A stretch of DNA of 64,000 nucleotides from Chloroflexus aurantiacus J-10-fl (GTDB lineage: Bacteria > Chloroflexota > Chloroflexia > Chloroflexales > Chloroflexaceae). Numbering within the stretch: position 1 is the stretch's first letter; each line of letters begins with the position of its first letter. The DNA lies in contig NC_010175.1 of NCBI RefSeq assembly GCF_000018865.1, positions 558,001 through 622,000 on the forward strand. Direction: 5' to 3'. The position numbers and the translations under genes are program-made. Below are positions 9,302 to 17,960 of the stretch, one piece after another. The notes under the pieces are model-generated. The model had not been told where the DNA came from and made no database searches. It was given only the letters and a program-made list of their open reading frames with translations.

Positions 9302-9354
9302 CTCGTTAATAGCTGTCTCCTTTGACTAAATATGACGATATAACTGTTACCTGG

Positions 9355-9384
9355 ATTATAGCACTGTTTGGTTTGCATCTTCAA
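9355..9384 (-). promoter_or_regulatory. Promoter of hflX
   Basis: On the minus strand TTGAAG (9384-9379) and TATAAT (9360-9355) are separated by 18 nt, with an extended TGC before the -10. The predicted start is near 9348, giving a leader of about 40 nt to the start codon. Confidence 0.62.
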
Positions 9385-10058
9385 GACCTGCGGTCGGCAT
9401 TCCTCCCCCGGCGGCAGCCGATCCGCACCTGGCCCTGGTGCAACAATCTCAATATAGCATCCGCCGAACCCGATGTTAACCTTCTACGGACGGATGTTAC
9501 TCATAATGATCGGAGCCGACCCCATCCAGGCCCCAATAGAGCAACTCGCTATAGCATGCGCGTACATAGCCAGCGCTGCCCGTCCATATGGAGAGGGTGG
9601 AAGCCGTGTTGGCGCCAGTTCAGGGGCGGATAGAATGTTTGATCTAATGCGCTTTCTGCCTCATCAGGAAGCTGCCGGGCAGATTTTTGCCACACTTCGC
9701 CTGCAAATGTGTTCCCGTGGAATGTAGTCGCCTGAAGCAACGGCGAGCAAGGGTTAGAACTTCTTTCATAAAAAGCTGTGCTATCGCACTCTAATAACCA
9801 TCTCCAGTACCATCACGCGCTGAATTGGTTGCCTTGTGCGCCCATCACCCGCGTGTTGCATCGTTTGGAGTACGGCAGCATGGCTGCCGCAGCAGCCGTG
9901 CTTACGATCCGGTGCATGGTACGCCGTTGACCCGGCTGGTCACGCAGATGTCGGGTGTGCTTCATGGAATCGGTCGGCAATGAATGAGATACCTTCATAT
10001 GTAGATATTTTTTGAAACAGGTTCTGGTTTGGTCAAAACAATGTCGTTGTTTGCGACT
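9385..10058. other. Gene-poor region with a dispersed hairpin
   Basis: About 670 bp without a convincing gene. Short frames on both strands lack ribosome binding sites and recognisable motifs. A perfect inverted repeat CGGCAGC-ATG-GCTGCCG lies at 9880-9896, inside a stretch (TTTGGAGTACGGCAGC) that resembles the GTGGAGTGCGG-type dispersed elements seen near 18.0, 18.15, 23.5 and 43.5 kb. Confidence 0.5.
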
Positions 10059-10361
10059 TCATTGATATTCCAGAAATTCGCCATGCTCATCGAACATTGG
10101 CCGAGTTCTTCCTTCATTGATTTCGGTTTCAATCACATCTATCAATTCAGCCAGCTTGCTATCGTCAGTCGATGCGAACTGAGACTCCCATAAAGCTTCA
10201 TCTGCCAGTATTTCTGAAAACATCTCTTCAGGTAGTGGATGCATCTTCAGGAATAGCGCAAATTGGTACAGTTGCATGACCTGCGCCATCGGTAGGGTAG
10301 TAGCGATGTCAGTAATAGCTTTTATCAAATCCGCTTGTGTCTGCTGAGTGTTTGTTGTCAT
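10059..10361 (-). CDS. Small acidic protein, antitoxin-like, orphan
   Basis: A 100-residue acidic protein. The C-terminal part (about 62-92, including LAELIDVIETEINEGRTRP) has the layout common in bacterial type II antitoxins: acidic helices, then a short basic-Pro tail. The N-terminal half (SQFALF-like helices, TLPMAQVMQLYQFALFLK) is amphipathic. A GAGGA site lies 9 nt before the ATG. No toxin gene follows or precedes it, so it is either an orphan antitoxin or an unrelated small regulator. The assignment is by general resemblance only. Confidence 0.6.
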   Translation of the reverse strand: MTTNTQQTQADLIKAITDIATTLPMAQVMQLYQFALFLKMHPLPEEMFSEILADEALWESQFASTDDSKLAELIDVIETEINEGRTRPMFDEHGEFLEYQ

Positions 10362-10746
10362 TTTGTTAAATCCTCACAGCCATTCTACTATCTGCCTTCT
10401 CAAAGGTTGGAATGTTCAACTGCATCCTCGCAAATGATGTATCGTGTTATCAAAAAATCGTGCTGTTATTATTCAGTGTTTCCTTAGCCGATGTCTACGC
10501 TTCGGTCAGTTGAGCTAACCCAAGTTGCCGCCTACGCTGTGAGCAGGCCACGTAAGCTGACTGCTATAATGAACAGCACGACGCTGCACACAACACCGTG
10601 AGGCGTAAACGTATGAACCATGTGGGTAGTAGCCAATTCCCATAGCCGCACGACTTCGCGCTTTGATGTAGCCACTCGGATTATGCCCATCCTCTGTGTC
10701 CTCTGTGCCTCTGTGTTGATAAAGGTGGCAACTTGGATTAAGCTAA
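10362..10746. other. Intergenic region with CTCTGTG-type dispersed motif
   Basis: I see no supported gene. At 10692-10718 there is a run of near-repeats (CCTCTGTGTCCTCTGTG, then CCTCTGTGTT). Comparable CTCTGTG-rich stretches recur in intergenic DNA of various bacteria. It directly abuts the hflX fossil that follows. Confidence 0.45.
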
Positions 10747-10845
10747 CAACTTCAGCTCACCGGCAACGCACGCCAGCGCGGTGCAGTTGTTGGGCATAAG
10801 TATGTTCCGTCATTAGTTCGCCACTTGTCAACAGGTATCTCCTTT
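10747..10845 (-). pseudogene. Fossil of an hflX 5' end
   Basis: Read on the minus strand, this stretch aligns with the first 100 bases of hflX (9323-9225), including its ribosome binding site: AAAGGAGA is identical in both. The next codons give RTNDGTYLCPTTAPRWRAL here against RTHDGKRLYPTAVPRRRAL in hflX. A stop then interrupts the frame, and homology ends around 10747. The piece sits immediately downstream of the photolyase gene stop. It is a truncated, diverged duplicate, not a functional gene. Confidence 0.75.
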
Positions 10846-10863
10846 AAGCTGATGCCAGCCCCC

Positions 10864-12357
10864 TCACAGTGCTTCGATCTGCGCCAGAATGGTCGCCGCT
10901 TGAGCCATAATCGCCTGGCGCTCCGCTTCAGTGATCCGGCGCAGGCCGAGTACTGCCGGCCCCAGCCGTGGATTGGCACGAAGTGTGGCTTCATGCACAA
11001 TCAGAAAATGCCAGTACAGCGTATTGAATGGGCATGCGCGTGGCCCGATACGCGCTTTACGGTCATAAAAACATCCCCGACAGTAGTCACTCATCTTGTC
11101 AATATACGCTGCACTGGCAAGGTAAGGCTTGGTCGCAGTCCGTCCGCCATCGGCATTCAAGCCCATGCCGATCACGTTGGGCGTGACAACCCACTCATAC
11201 GCATCAATGTAGCATTCGAGAAACCAGGCGTTTACCTCTTGGGGACGGATTCCGGCCAGCAGCGCAAAGTTGCACAGCACCATCAGCCGCTCGATATGAT
11301 GGCAATAACCGCTGCGTAATACCTTCTTGATTACGCAGCTTAAACAGTGCATCCGTGTTTCGCCATGCCAGTACCAGCCCGGCAACGGTCGTTCTGCCTG
11401 CCATGCATTAGCCGACAACAAATCGGGCATCAATTCCCAGTAACGGTAGTAGATGTATTCACGCCAGCCGATAATCTGCCGTACAAAACCTTCGACCGAC
11501 GCCAGCGGAGCTTTGCCCGCGTGATACGCCGCTACAGCGGCAGTTGCTGTCTCCAGCGGATCGAGCAGGCCAATGTTGAGCAGCGGCGAGAGCTGGGAGT
11601 GGAAGAGCAGGTCGTGATCGGCACTCATCGCATCTTCAAACGGGCCAAAGTCGGCGAGCCGATGCGCGATAAAATCGTCAAGTGCAACCAGCGCCTGCGC
11701 TCGCGTTACCGGCAGATCAAAATCATCCGCTGAACCGATGGCATTCGGACAACTGCGCGCCAGATCGGCAATCACCTGCTGCGTGATCGTATCTGCCGGA
11801 AAACGTACCGGTGCTGGAACCGGACGACCATCGTAGCGCCGCCGGTTTTCGTGATCGAGATTCCAGACACCGCCGGTCGGTTCGCCATCTGGCTCGATCA
11901 ACAGACCGGTCTGTCGACGCATTGCCCGGTAGAATGGCTCCATCAGTGCCGGTGAACGGGTCGGCGGGTGGCGTTCCACCAGGAAGAGGGTATTGGGTAG
12001 CATGGTGACGGGAATGCCCAGATCGTGTTCCAGGCGTTGTTGAAACTGGCGGGTGTCGTACTCGGCGGCAGCCATGCAGATCAAATGGCGCACCCCGAAG
12101 GTCGCAACATGATCGCGCAACCCGCTGAGAAAATCCGGCGCAGAGCGCAGATCAACCTCATACCCGGCGGCGCGTAACTCGCCGGCATAATGACGCATTG
12201 CACTGATGATGAGCACAAGTTTGCGGCGGTGATACGGTCGCTGATTGAGACGGGCCAGCGACTCGATCATCACGACCCGCCTTCCGGCTACCAGACCGGG
12301 ATGGTGGGGGCTGAGTTGATCACCGAGTATCCAGACCGATTCGTGCGCAAGAGTCAT
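10864..12357 (-). CDS. Cryptochrome/photolyase-related protein of the Fe-S (6-4) photolyase class
   Basis: A 497-residue protein of the deoxyribodipyrimidine photolyase-related family (prokaryotic (6-4) photolyases, FeS-BCP/CryB). The N-terminal photolyase domain begins WILGDQLSPHHP. The C-terminal catalytic part contains WREYIYYRYWE near 297 and a cysteine set, including MHCLSC and CRGCFYDRKARIGPRACPF, that in characterised members ligates a 4Fe-4S cluster. The segment around MGLNADGGRTATKPYLASA is family-typical. Light-driven repair of (6-4) photoproducts with FAD is expected, which suits a phototroph. It appears to be monocistronic. The ATG at 12357 is consistent with family length. Confidence 0.9.
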   Translation of the reverse strand: MTLAHESVWILGDQLSPHHPGLVAGRRVVMIESLARLNQRPYHRRKLVLIISAMRHYAGELRAAGYEVDLRSAPDFLSGLRDHVATFGVRHLICMAAAEYDTRQFQQRLEHDLGIPVTMLPNTLFLVERHPPTRSPALMEPFYRAMRRQTGLLIEPDGEPTGGVWNLDHENRRRYDGRPVPAPVRFPADTITQQVIADLARSCPNAIGSADDFDLPVTRAQALVALDDFIAHRLADFGPFEDAMSADHDLLFHSQLSPLLNIGLLDPLETATAAVAAYHAGKAPLASVEGFVRQIIGWREYIYYRYWELMPDLLSANAWQAERPLPGWYWHGETRMHCLSCVIKKVLRSGYCHHIERLMVLCNFALLAGIRPQEVNAWFLECYIDAYEWVVTPNVIGMGLNADGGRTATKPYLASAAYIDKMSDYCRGCFYDRKARIGPRACPFNTLYWHFLIVHEATLRANPRLGPAVLGLRRITEAERQAIMAQAATILAQIEAL

Positions 12358-12450
12358 GGTGCGTTATTCCAGGGGCATAACGGATACGTGCTATGATTCA
12401 TCATAACATCAATTCAGCCAGAAGGTCATCGCTACATCGTAAATCCGTAT

Positions 12451-13078
12451 GGCACGCACCAGGCCGTACTCTCGCTTTCGTTGCATCCCGCGTATGGCAC
12501 CGTGAATGGGATAATGCAACATCCGTAGGGGCGGTTTCAGAACCCGCCCCTACCGAACCCGCCCATCCGTATGATGCAGGTGCATCCCACGGATCGTCTC
12601 GTCACGGAGAGGACGGGCAGCAGGGGCAGGCGCGGAACCCGCCCTACCGCCACACGCACCGAACGTCACAGCGCATCTCACATCTGCACGGCACGCACCA
12701 GACCGTACTCTCGCTTTCGTCGCATCCCGCGTATGGCACCGTGAATGGGATAATGCCACATCCGTAGGGGCGGGTTGAGAACCCGCCCCTACCGAACCCG
12801 CCCATCCGTATGATGCAGGTGCACCCCACGGATCGTCTCGTCACAAAGAAGACGGGCAGCAGGGGCAGGCGCGGAACCCGCCCTACCGCCACACGCACCG
12901 AACGTCACAGCGCGTCTCACATCTGCACGGCACGCACCAGGCCGTACTCTCGCTTTCACCGCATCCCGTGTATGGCACCGTGAATGGGATAATGCCACAT
13001 CCGTAGGGGCGGGTTGAGAACCCGCCCCTACCGAACCCGCCCATCCGTATGATGCAGGTGCATCCCCATGGATCGTCG
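12451..13078. repeat. 239-bp tandem repeat, about 2.6 copies, with hairpins
   Basis: Three tandem copies begin at 12451, 12690 and 12929 (each with GGCACGCACCAG or GGCACGCACCAGAC), a constant period of 239 bp. The third copy stops near 13078. Differences between copies are few (for example CGTTGCATCC, CGTCGCATCC and CACCGCATCC). Each unit contains a GC-rich inverted repeat: copies 2 and 3 have a perfect 13-bp stem with a GAG loop at 12764-12792 and 13003-13031; copy 1 (12525-12553) has a 10-bp stem. 239 is not a multiple of three, so the repeat is not a coding one. Confidence 0.92.
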
Positions 13079-13257
13079 CGGAGGGGATGGTTAATCGCGG
13101 ATCACCCCATATCGGGTGCCCGCCAGGGATGAACAAGACTTGATATTACAAAGCTAATGACTACACCGCAACGAATGAGGAGGTACCTTGCAGTAACGAG
13201 GAATATTCAACAGCATACCGTGCGTTCATCAGGTGTGGGCAACGGATATGGCAGCCT

Positions 13258-13704
13258 CTACTGTCGAAACAGCCGGTCGAGCGCTGCGTTCCACGCCTTC
13301 ATCCGCTCCGGGTCGCCACCAACATCTGGATGATGCAGGCGTGCCATCGCTTTGCGAATGGCGTTTGCTTCATCTTCACTGATCTGACCAACCAGCGAAC
13401 TAATGTCAATTGCCGCCCCTGGTCGAATCTCTTCGTGCAACGAAGATTCGAGACGTTGGGCGCGGGCACGCCACATATCTCGCTCGTGACAGAGCACAGT
13501 GTTTTCGCGCATCGTCTCGGTGAGCGTCTCAACCATCTTGGCATGAGCACGTTGGGCTTCTTGCGCCGCGGCTATCGCCTTCTCCAATTGACGACGCAAC
13601 GTTCGGATCAGCGCCTGAGCTTCACTCAGTTCACGGCGCAGTATCTCCATCTCCCGTTGAGCGTAACTGTCGCTGGTTGGCGTTAACTCATCCGAGGTTA
13701 ACAC
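13258..13704 (-). CDS. Coiled-coil protein with C-terminal J-domain-like segment
   Basis: A 148-residue protein. Residues 15-95 are a long heptad-type coiled coil rich in Glu, Gln, Arg and Leu. The last 45 residues (ISEDEANAIRKAMARLHHPD, then VGGDPERMKAWNAALDRLF) keep the HPD tripeptide and following helix of a J domain, but the first helix is only weakly recognisable and there is no Gly/Phe or zinc region. It may recruit DnaK to a target bound by the coiled coil. The start is a GTG at 13704, supported by AGGAG at 6 nt spacing. No obvious chaperone neighbour is present. Confidence 0.78.
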   Translation of the reverse strand: MLTSDELTPTSDSYAQREMEILRRELSEAQALIRTLRRQLEKAIAAAQEAQRAHAKMVETLTETMRENTVLCHERDMWRARAQRLESSLHEEIRPGAAIDISSLVGQISEDEANAIRKAMARLHHPDVGGDPERMKAWNAALDRLFRQ

Positions 13705-13799
13705 ACGTCACTCCTCTACCGTACTCTTATTGTATCTAGTATAACGCACCTTGGAACGACCGGCATGACTTTTTTATTATACCGCATAAAAAGCGGTGC

Positions 13800-13863
13800 G
13801 GGTCGCGGGGCATTGCCGCCGCGACCCATTACACATGTGGCAACGGCCACTTTCTGGTGGCCG
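13800..13863 (-). terminator. Two hairpins downstream of the hydrolase gene
   Basis: Downstream of the hydrolase stop on the minus strand there is a 7-bp stem (13863-13857 with 13850-13844, GTGGCCG type) and then a 9-bp stem (13827-13819 with 13808-13800, GGGTCGCGG type). A further A/T-rich hairpin follows around 13783-13799. The pair fits transcription termination between the hydrolase and the J-domain-like gene, although a long U-run is missing after the GC-rich stems. Confidence 0.45.
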
Positions 13864-13982
13864 TAAGGGGATTATGGGGAGCAACAGTGAGGATTGGGAG
13901 GATACATGTCGGGCGATGTCTGTTGCTCCATCGCTCGACCTGTGAAAAGTATAGCAAATCAAGATACAGGCGTCTATCCGCC

Positions 13983-14798
13983 TTAAGACCGATTTAGGGA
14001 ACATGCCTTGTCAATCGTCTGCACGACGGTTTGCCATGCCTGACTATGGGGTGTCGTGAGTTCAAAGTGGCCACATTTGGGCACGATAGTCAGGTGTGCC
14101 AGATCGCCAGCCTGACGGGCGGCGTCAACAAAAGCCGCCACATACGAGGCCGGTACAATCGGGTCATCACCACCCACGAGGTGATAGTGTGGTATGTCGA
14201 GTGGTAGACGTGCGTGAGGTGATGCTTCAGCGCAGCGTGATTCTTCGTTGTCGATCAGTTCCAGACAGGCAGTGCCACAGGCCGTAGCGGTGACACCCCG
14301 GCGTAGATCGGCAACTGCCGCCAGTGCCACCACACCGTGTACCGGTAACGGATGGGGGATGTACAATGGGCTGGTGGGAGGAAGTTTTGGCCGCGTAGCC
14401 AGCCAGAGTGCCAGATGTCCGCCGGCTGAATGGCCAACAACCACGACCCGATTCAGGTCGAGCGGATAGTGTTCCGCCAATACCCGCAGATGATCGGCAC
14501 CGGCAGCAACGTCAAGAAACGTGGACGGCCACCCGCCACCATTCCCCAGCCGACGGTACTCCAGATTCCACACGGCATAACCGCGTGCGCGTAACGCTGC
14601 ACAACACTCACCAAGCGGGGTGAGGGGGTAAGCGGCCTGCCAGCAGCCGCCATGAATCATCATCACGACCGGCGCCGGGTGTACCTGTGCAGGCAAATAC
14701 AGATCGCCAAACTGATCGGGGTGATCTCCGTAGCGAATACTAACGTCAGGCGAAACAACCGGTTGCGCCAGATAATCGCTTACTGTCAGCATGATCAT
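13983..14798 (-). CDS. Alpha/beta-hydrolase (carboxylesterase / formamidase-like)
   Basis: A 271-residue alpha/beta-hydrolase of the esterase/lipase (hormone-sensitive-lipase-like) branch. It shows the oxyanion-hole HGGCW near residue 50, the nucleophile elbow GHSAGGH near 120, an acid region (GGDDPIVP) near 212 and a C-terminal His in CGHFELT near 248. A kynurenine formamidase-like or general carboxylesterase role is possible. Its ATG overlaps the stop of the preceding gene (ATGA at 14795-14798), so the two are translationally coupled. Confidence 0.88.
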   Translation of the reverse strand: MIMLTVSDYLAQPVVSPDVSIRYGDHPDQFGDLYLPAQVHPAPVVMMIHGGCWQAAYPLTPLGECCAALRARGYAVWNLEYRRLGNGGGWPSTFLDVAAGADHLRVLAEHYPLDLNRVVVVGHSAGGHLALWLATRPKLPPTSPLYIPHPLPVHGVVALAAVADLRRGVTATACGTACLELIDNEESRCAEASPHARLPLDIPHYHLVGGDDPIVPASYVAAFVDAARQAGDLAHLTIVPKCGHFELTTPHSQAWQTVVQTIDKACSLNRS

Positions 14799-15157
14799 TC
14801 AGCTTCAGCCCAGGCCAGATAATCGGCCAGCGACCCATTAAAATAGACGTGGACAACCTGGTTGAAGGTAATTCGACTCACCGCATCCCAGACCTCATCG
14901 GGATCGGTGCTGTAGGCAACCAGCATCGCCTGCTCAGGATGTTCTTCGTCTTCGCCGGGAGGAATCACCAATGCCAGCCACTGGCCGGGGTAGCGCTGTT
15001 CGATCAGCGCTACCGGCTCCACCCGACCTCGTTCGACCATCCCGGTGTATGGGCAACCACACCCACAATCTGGCCCACAACTGCTATGATCACCGGTACC
15101 ACAACTCGGACTGGTACCACCGTGCATTGCGCTGGTGAGCTGAATCACAACCGGCAT
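14795..15157 (-). CDS. Hypothetical protein with Cys-rich N-terminus
   Basis: A 120-residue protein. The N-terminal 40 residues contain Cys and Gly clusters (SPSCGTGDHSSCGPDCGCGC), which could bind a metal or cluster. The remaining 80 residues look like a compact alpha/beta fold rich in aromatic residues (EQRYPGQWLALVIPPGEDEE, then VDVYF-like strands). It resembles small DUF5678-like or similar domains, but I do not recognise the family. It is coupled to the hydrolase gene by a 4-nt overlap and follows serS by 33 nt, so it may share the serS transcript. Confidence 0.7.
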   Translation of the reverse strand: MPVVIQLTSAMHGGTSPSCGTGDHSSCGPDCGCGCPYTGMVERGRVEPVALIEQRYPGQWLALVIPPGEDEEHPEQAMLVAYSTDPDEVWDAVSRITFNQVVHVYFNGSLADYLAWAEAE

Positions 15158-15190
15158 AGGCGTCGTTTCCTGCTTGATGCGGATCGCAGC

Positions 15191-16462
15191 TTATGGCCCG
15201 ATCCGTTCCATACCACCCATATATGGCCGTAACACCTCAGGTATCAGGATACTTCCGTCTTCCTGCTGATAATTCTCCATAATCGCGATGATTGTGCGCG
15301 GTAACCCCAATCCTGAACCGTTCAGCGTGTGTAAAAACTCAGGCTTTGCTCCCGGTTCAGGTCGGTAGCGCAAATTGGCGCGTCGGGCCTGAAATGCTTC
15401 CACATTCGAGCACGAACTGACTTCAAGCCATTCGCCCACACCCGGCGCCCAAACTTCAATGTCGTAGGTCTTGGTTGAACCAAAACCGAGATCGCCGGTA
15501 CAGAGCAGTTTAGTGCGGAACGGCAATCCTAACCGGCGGGCACACTCTTCAGCATCGCGGCGCAGTTTTTCGAGCGCCTGATAGCTCTGATCAGGCGTCA
15601 CGAACATATACATCTCAACCTTGTCGAACTGATGGCCGCGCTTGATACCACGCACATCACGCCCGGCGCTAAGCTGCTCTTTGCGGAAACAGGGCGTATA
15701 GGCAACGTGATAGATCGGCAACTGACTCGCGTCGAGGATTTCATCGGCGTAGAGACTGGTCAACGGAACTTCTGCCGTTGGCACCAGCCATAAACCCGAC
15801 TCTTCGTCGCGGTAGAGGTTATCGCGGAACTTCGGCAACTGACCTGATGCCCACAACACCGACTCTTTGACCACAAAGGGTGTGTACACTTCCTGGTAAC
15901 CCTGTTCCAGGTGCAGATCGATCAACCACTGAATAACAGCGCGCTGAAGGCGGGCGCCTGCCCCACGCATCACGTAGAAACGGGAACCGGCCAGCTTCAC
16001 CCCGCGTTCAAAATCGATGATGCCTAACGCTTCACCCAATTCCCAGTGCGGACGGGCCGGGAAGGGCAACTGCCGCTCTTCACCCTCCTGATAGATCACC
16101 ACATTGTCGCGATCATCAACCCCATCGGGAACATCAGGATGGGGCAGATTGCGAATTTCGAGCATCACTGCCCGCTGCTGCTCTTCCACCTCGGCCAGTT
16201 GCCGGTCGAGCGCGGCGATTTCATCACCCAACTGGCGCATCGCATCTATCTTTGCCTGCCGCTCAGCCGGGTCTTTCATCGCACCAATCTGCTTCGAGAC
16301 GGTATTACGCTCAGCTTTGCGCGTCTCCACCTCATAAATCAGGCGTCGGCGTTGTTCATCAAAAGCCAGCACCTGATCGACGACTGCCCCATCAACCCCA
16401 CAACGAGCGAGCCGGCGTTTTACTTCATCGGGTTGTTCACGAATGAGTTTAATGTCAAGCAT
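15191..16462 (-). CDS. serS: Serine--tRNA ligase
   Basis: A 423-residue class II aminoacyl-tRNA synthetase that charges tRNA-Ser. It has the N-terminal tRNA-binding coiled coil (about 30-105), then class II motif 1 near [17 protein letters not shown], motif 2 ([20 protein letters not shown]) and motif 3 ([20 protein letters not shown]). The start at 16462 ([14 protein letters not shown]) matches the family; the longer frame to 16510 adds an unrelated 16-residue tail. An extended -10 (TGGTATAAT, 16529-16524) lies about 60 nt upstream. Confidence 0.95.
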   Translation of the reverse strand: MLDIKLIREQPDEVKRRLARCGVDGAVVDQVLAFDEQRRRLIYEVETRKAERNTVSKQIGAMKDPAERQAKIDAMRQLGDEIAALDRQLAEVEEQQRAVMLEIRNLPHPDVPDGVDDRDNVVIYQEGEERQLPFPARPHWELGEALGIIDFERGVKLAGSRFYVMRGAGARLQRAVIQWLIDLHLEQGYQEVYTPFVVKESVLWASGQLPKFRDNLYRDEESGLWLVPTAEVPLTSLYADEILDASQLPIYHVAYTPCFRKEQLSAGRDVRGIKRGHQFDKVEMYMFVTPDQSYQALEKLRRDAEECARRLGLPFRTKLLCTGDLGFGSTKTYDIEVWAPGVGEWLEVSSCSNVEAFQARRANLRYRPEPGAKPEFLHTLNGSGLGLPRTIIAIMENYQQEDGSILIPEVLRPYMGGMERIGP

Positions 16463-16523
16463 AGGTTTCTGCCGCAATCCACGACGCTGTCGCACAACAG
16501 CGCACCACAATAGGATGAGAGCA

Positions 16524-16529
16524 ATTATA
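16524..16529 (-). promoter_or_regulatory. Extended -10 element upstream of serS
   Basis: TATAAT is preceded by TGG (TGn) on the minus strand, and no good -35 is visible at the usual distance. It leaves a leader of about 55 nt to the ATG at 16462. I found no T-box-like specifier structure. Confidence 0.5.
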
Positions 16530-16539
16530 CCACGATGCG

Positions 16540-17043
16540 TTAGCCCGTACCGATCCGGGAGAAGTTCCAGGCCACCGGTTGACCGTTCGCATAAGGCATC
16601 ACGCCATGGAATGGACGCGGATCGTCATCGAAGACCAGCGGGAGAAAAAATCGATCACCCGGCCACAGGGGAAGGTGCATGACACGCTGGAGCGGTACCC
16701 ATTCAAGAGTGCCTTCTTCATTAGATGGTGGCGGCTCGCCGGCGAAACGAGTGATTAAGAAGATAAACGCAAACCAGTCTTCACCATGTTTGCCGAACCC
16801 CGGCCAGCTTACTGTACCTCGCAATGTCAATTCGAGCGCAGTAATGCCGGCTTCTTCAAACAATTCGCGCTGGATACCGGCAACAATCTCTTCATCGCGT
16901 TCGAGCTTACCACCCAGGCCGTTATACTTACCTAAATGTTGATCACCGGGACGGGCATTGCGATGAACCATCAAGACCGATTGCCGGTCGGGCGATAGCA
17001 CATAACCAAGTGTGGCCAGAATTGGTGTGTAGGGCATAACCAC
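16540..17043 (-). CDS. Nudix hydrolase (8-oxo-dGTPase-like)
   Basis: A 167-residue Nudix protein. The box is visible as [20 protein letters not shown] followed by EAG, matching Gx5Ex7REUxEExGU, preceded by the [17 protein letters not shown] segment typical of MutT-type 8-oxo-dGTP diphosphatases. The C-terminal half ([20 protein letters not shown]) is as in MTH1-like proteins. The likely role is to sanitise oxidised nucleotides, but substrates differ widely in the family. It is followed by another Nudix gene upstream on the same strand, 11 nt away. Confidence 0.9.
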   Translation of the reverse strand: MVMPYTPILATLGYVLSPDRQSVLMVHRNARPGDQHLGKYNGLGGKLERDEEIVAGIQRELFEEAGITALELTLRGTVSWPGFGKHGEDWFAFIFLITRFAGEPPPSNEEGTLEWVPLQRVMHLPLWPGDRFFLPLVFDDDPRPFHGVMPYANGQPVAWNFSRIGTG

Positions 17044-17054
17044 CTCAACAACAA

Positions 17055-17558
17055 CTACCAGGATGCAAAGATTCCACGTTCGCCACGCCGCGCCTCGGCA
17101 ATCCGCCGCGCACTACCGGCTTCCACGCCTGCGGGCAACTGATCGGGATGAAAGAAGCGCGCATCACAAATCTCCAGATCGCCGGTTGGCGGCACCGGCG
17201 GCCCCTCGGCTGCTGCCGTAAATACAATAATATAATCGCTCAGACCGTCTGCCAGATAATGAAAGACCCCATGCAGCGCCGTGATGGTGACCGGGCAGCC
17301 ACTCTCTTCCAGCGCTTCACGACGGGCAGCATCGGCAGGCGTCTCACCCCGGTCAATAGCACCGCCGGGCAATCCCCACGGCGCTGCTCCTCCGCGATGC
17401 CGCACTAGCAAAAATGAATCACCCTGCTGTACAATCACCCGCACACCAATTGCACGCGGACGAAGGACACGCCAGGCAACAAACCGCATATTTATCAGAA
17501 ACTGGTAGGTCGTCGAAAGTAACCATTCGCGCATGAGATAAGCTCGTTCGTGATACAA
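17055..17558 (-). CDS. Nudix hydrolase, second copy
   Basis: A 167-residue protein with the Nudix box GGAIDRGETPADAARREALE followed by ESG, preceded by PWGLPGG. The N-terminal 35 residues are hydrophobic and basic (WLLSTTYQFLINMRFVAWRV), and may contact the membrane. The substrate is unknown. The gene could begin at 17558 or at a second ATG at 17534; neither has a strong ribosome binding site. It is only distantly like the neighbouring Nudix gene outside the box, so a recent tandem duplication is unlikely. Confidence 0.85.
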   Translation of the reverse strand: MYHERAYLMREWLLSTTYQFLINMRFVAWRVLRPRAIGVRVIVQQGDSFLLVRHRGGAAPWGLPGGAIDRGETPADAARREALEESGCPVTITALHGVFHYLADGLSDYIIVFTAAAEGPPVPPTGDLEICDARFFHPDQLPAGVEAGSARRIAEARRGERGIFASW

Positions 17559-17561
17559 ACA

Positions 17562-17586
17562 CCCCTATCCTGTAACAGGACAGGGG
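17562..17586 (-). terminator. Hairpin upstream of the Nudix pair
   Basis: An 11-bp inverted repeat with one mismatch (CCCCTATCCTG / CAGGACAGGGG, loop TAA). On the minus strand it is followed by GTGTTTGT. It lies between the TauE-like remnant and the Nudix gene and would separate their transcripts. Confidence 0.4.
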
Positions 17587-17706
17587 TACTGTTATACATT
17601 TCGTCAGATTGCTGCCTTTTCAATATGCCCATTTACATGATAACACGTGCGAGTGGTGGTGGCAACCTGTATCTGATTGTTGCCAGTCACAACCCGGTCA
17701 CGACAT

Positions 17707-17826
17707 TTATCCTAAAATTTGAAAGAGTTTATACAGCGTCATCACAACGATGAGCACCCCGAAAGCCTGCTTGAGCCGCTGACCGGGGAGATAGAGGCGA
17801 GAACTTATCTCATAAATCTGTACCAT
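17707..17826 (-). pseudogene. Remnant of a membrane protein C-terminus (TauE/SafE-like)
   Basis: On the minus strand this 39-codon frame ends ...YLPGQRLKQAFGVLIVVMTL then YKLFQILG. The LPGxRL-x-x-xFG pattern followed by a final hydrophobic helix is the usual C-terminus of TauE/SafE-type permeases. The same frame stays open upstream to about 17860 with coding-like sequence, but no body of a transporter gene precedes it. I read it as the tail end of a lost gene. Family assignment is tentative. Confidence 0.45.
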
Positions 17827-17960
17827 TGTGATATTTACCGATAACACCGGCTGATAGCCGTTTACAACACTTCTGAGACGTCATATCCTGCTTCTGGTGT
17901 GACCGAAACGATGGAAACAGTGTTGTCATCTATCCACGGCATAATCACGTCCTAAACCGG

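Noticed and set aside
10692-10718. CTCTGTG repeats as a CRISPR or regulatory array
   Set aside because: Only three degenerate 8-9-bp units, no spacers; it resembles a common dispersed intergenic sequence.
12550-13136. Overlapping long frames on the minus strand within the repeat
   Set aside because: The period of 239 bp is not a multiple of three, the products change frame between copies, and there is no ribosome binding site.
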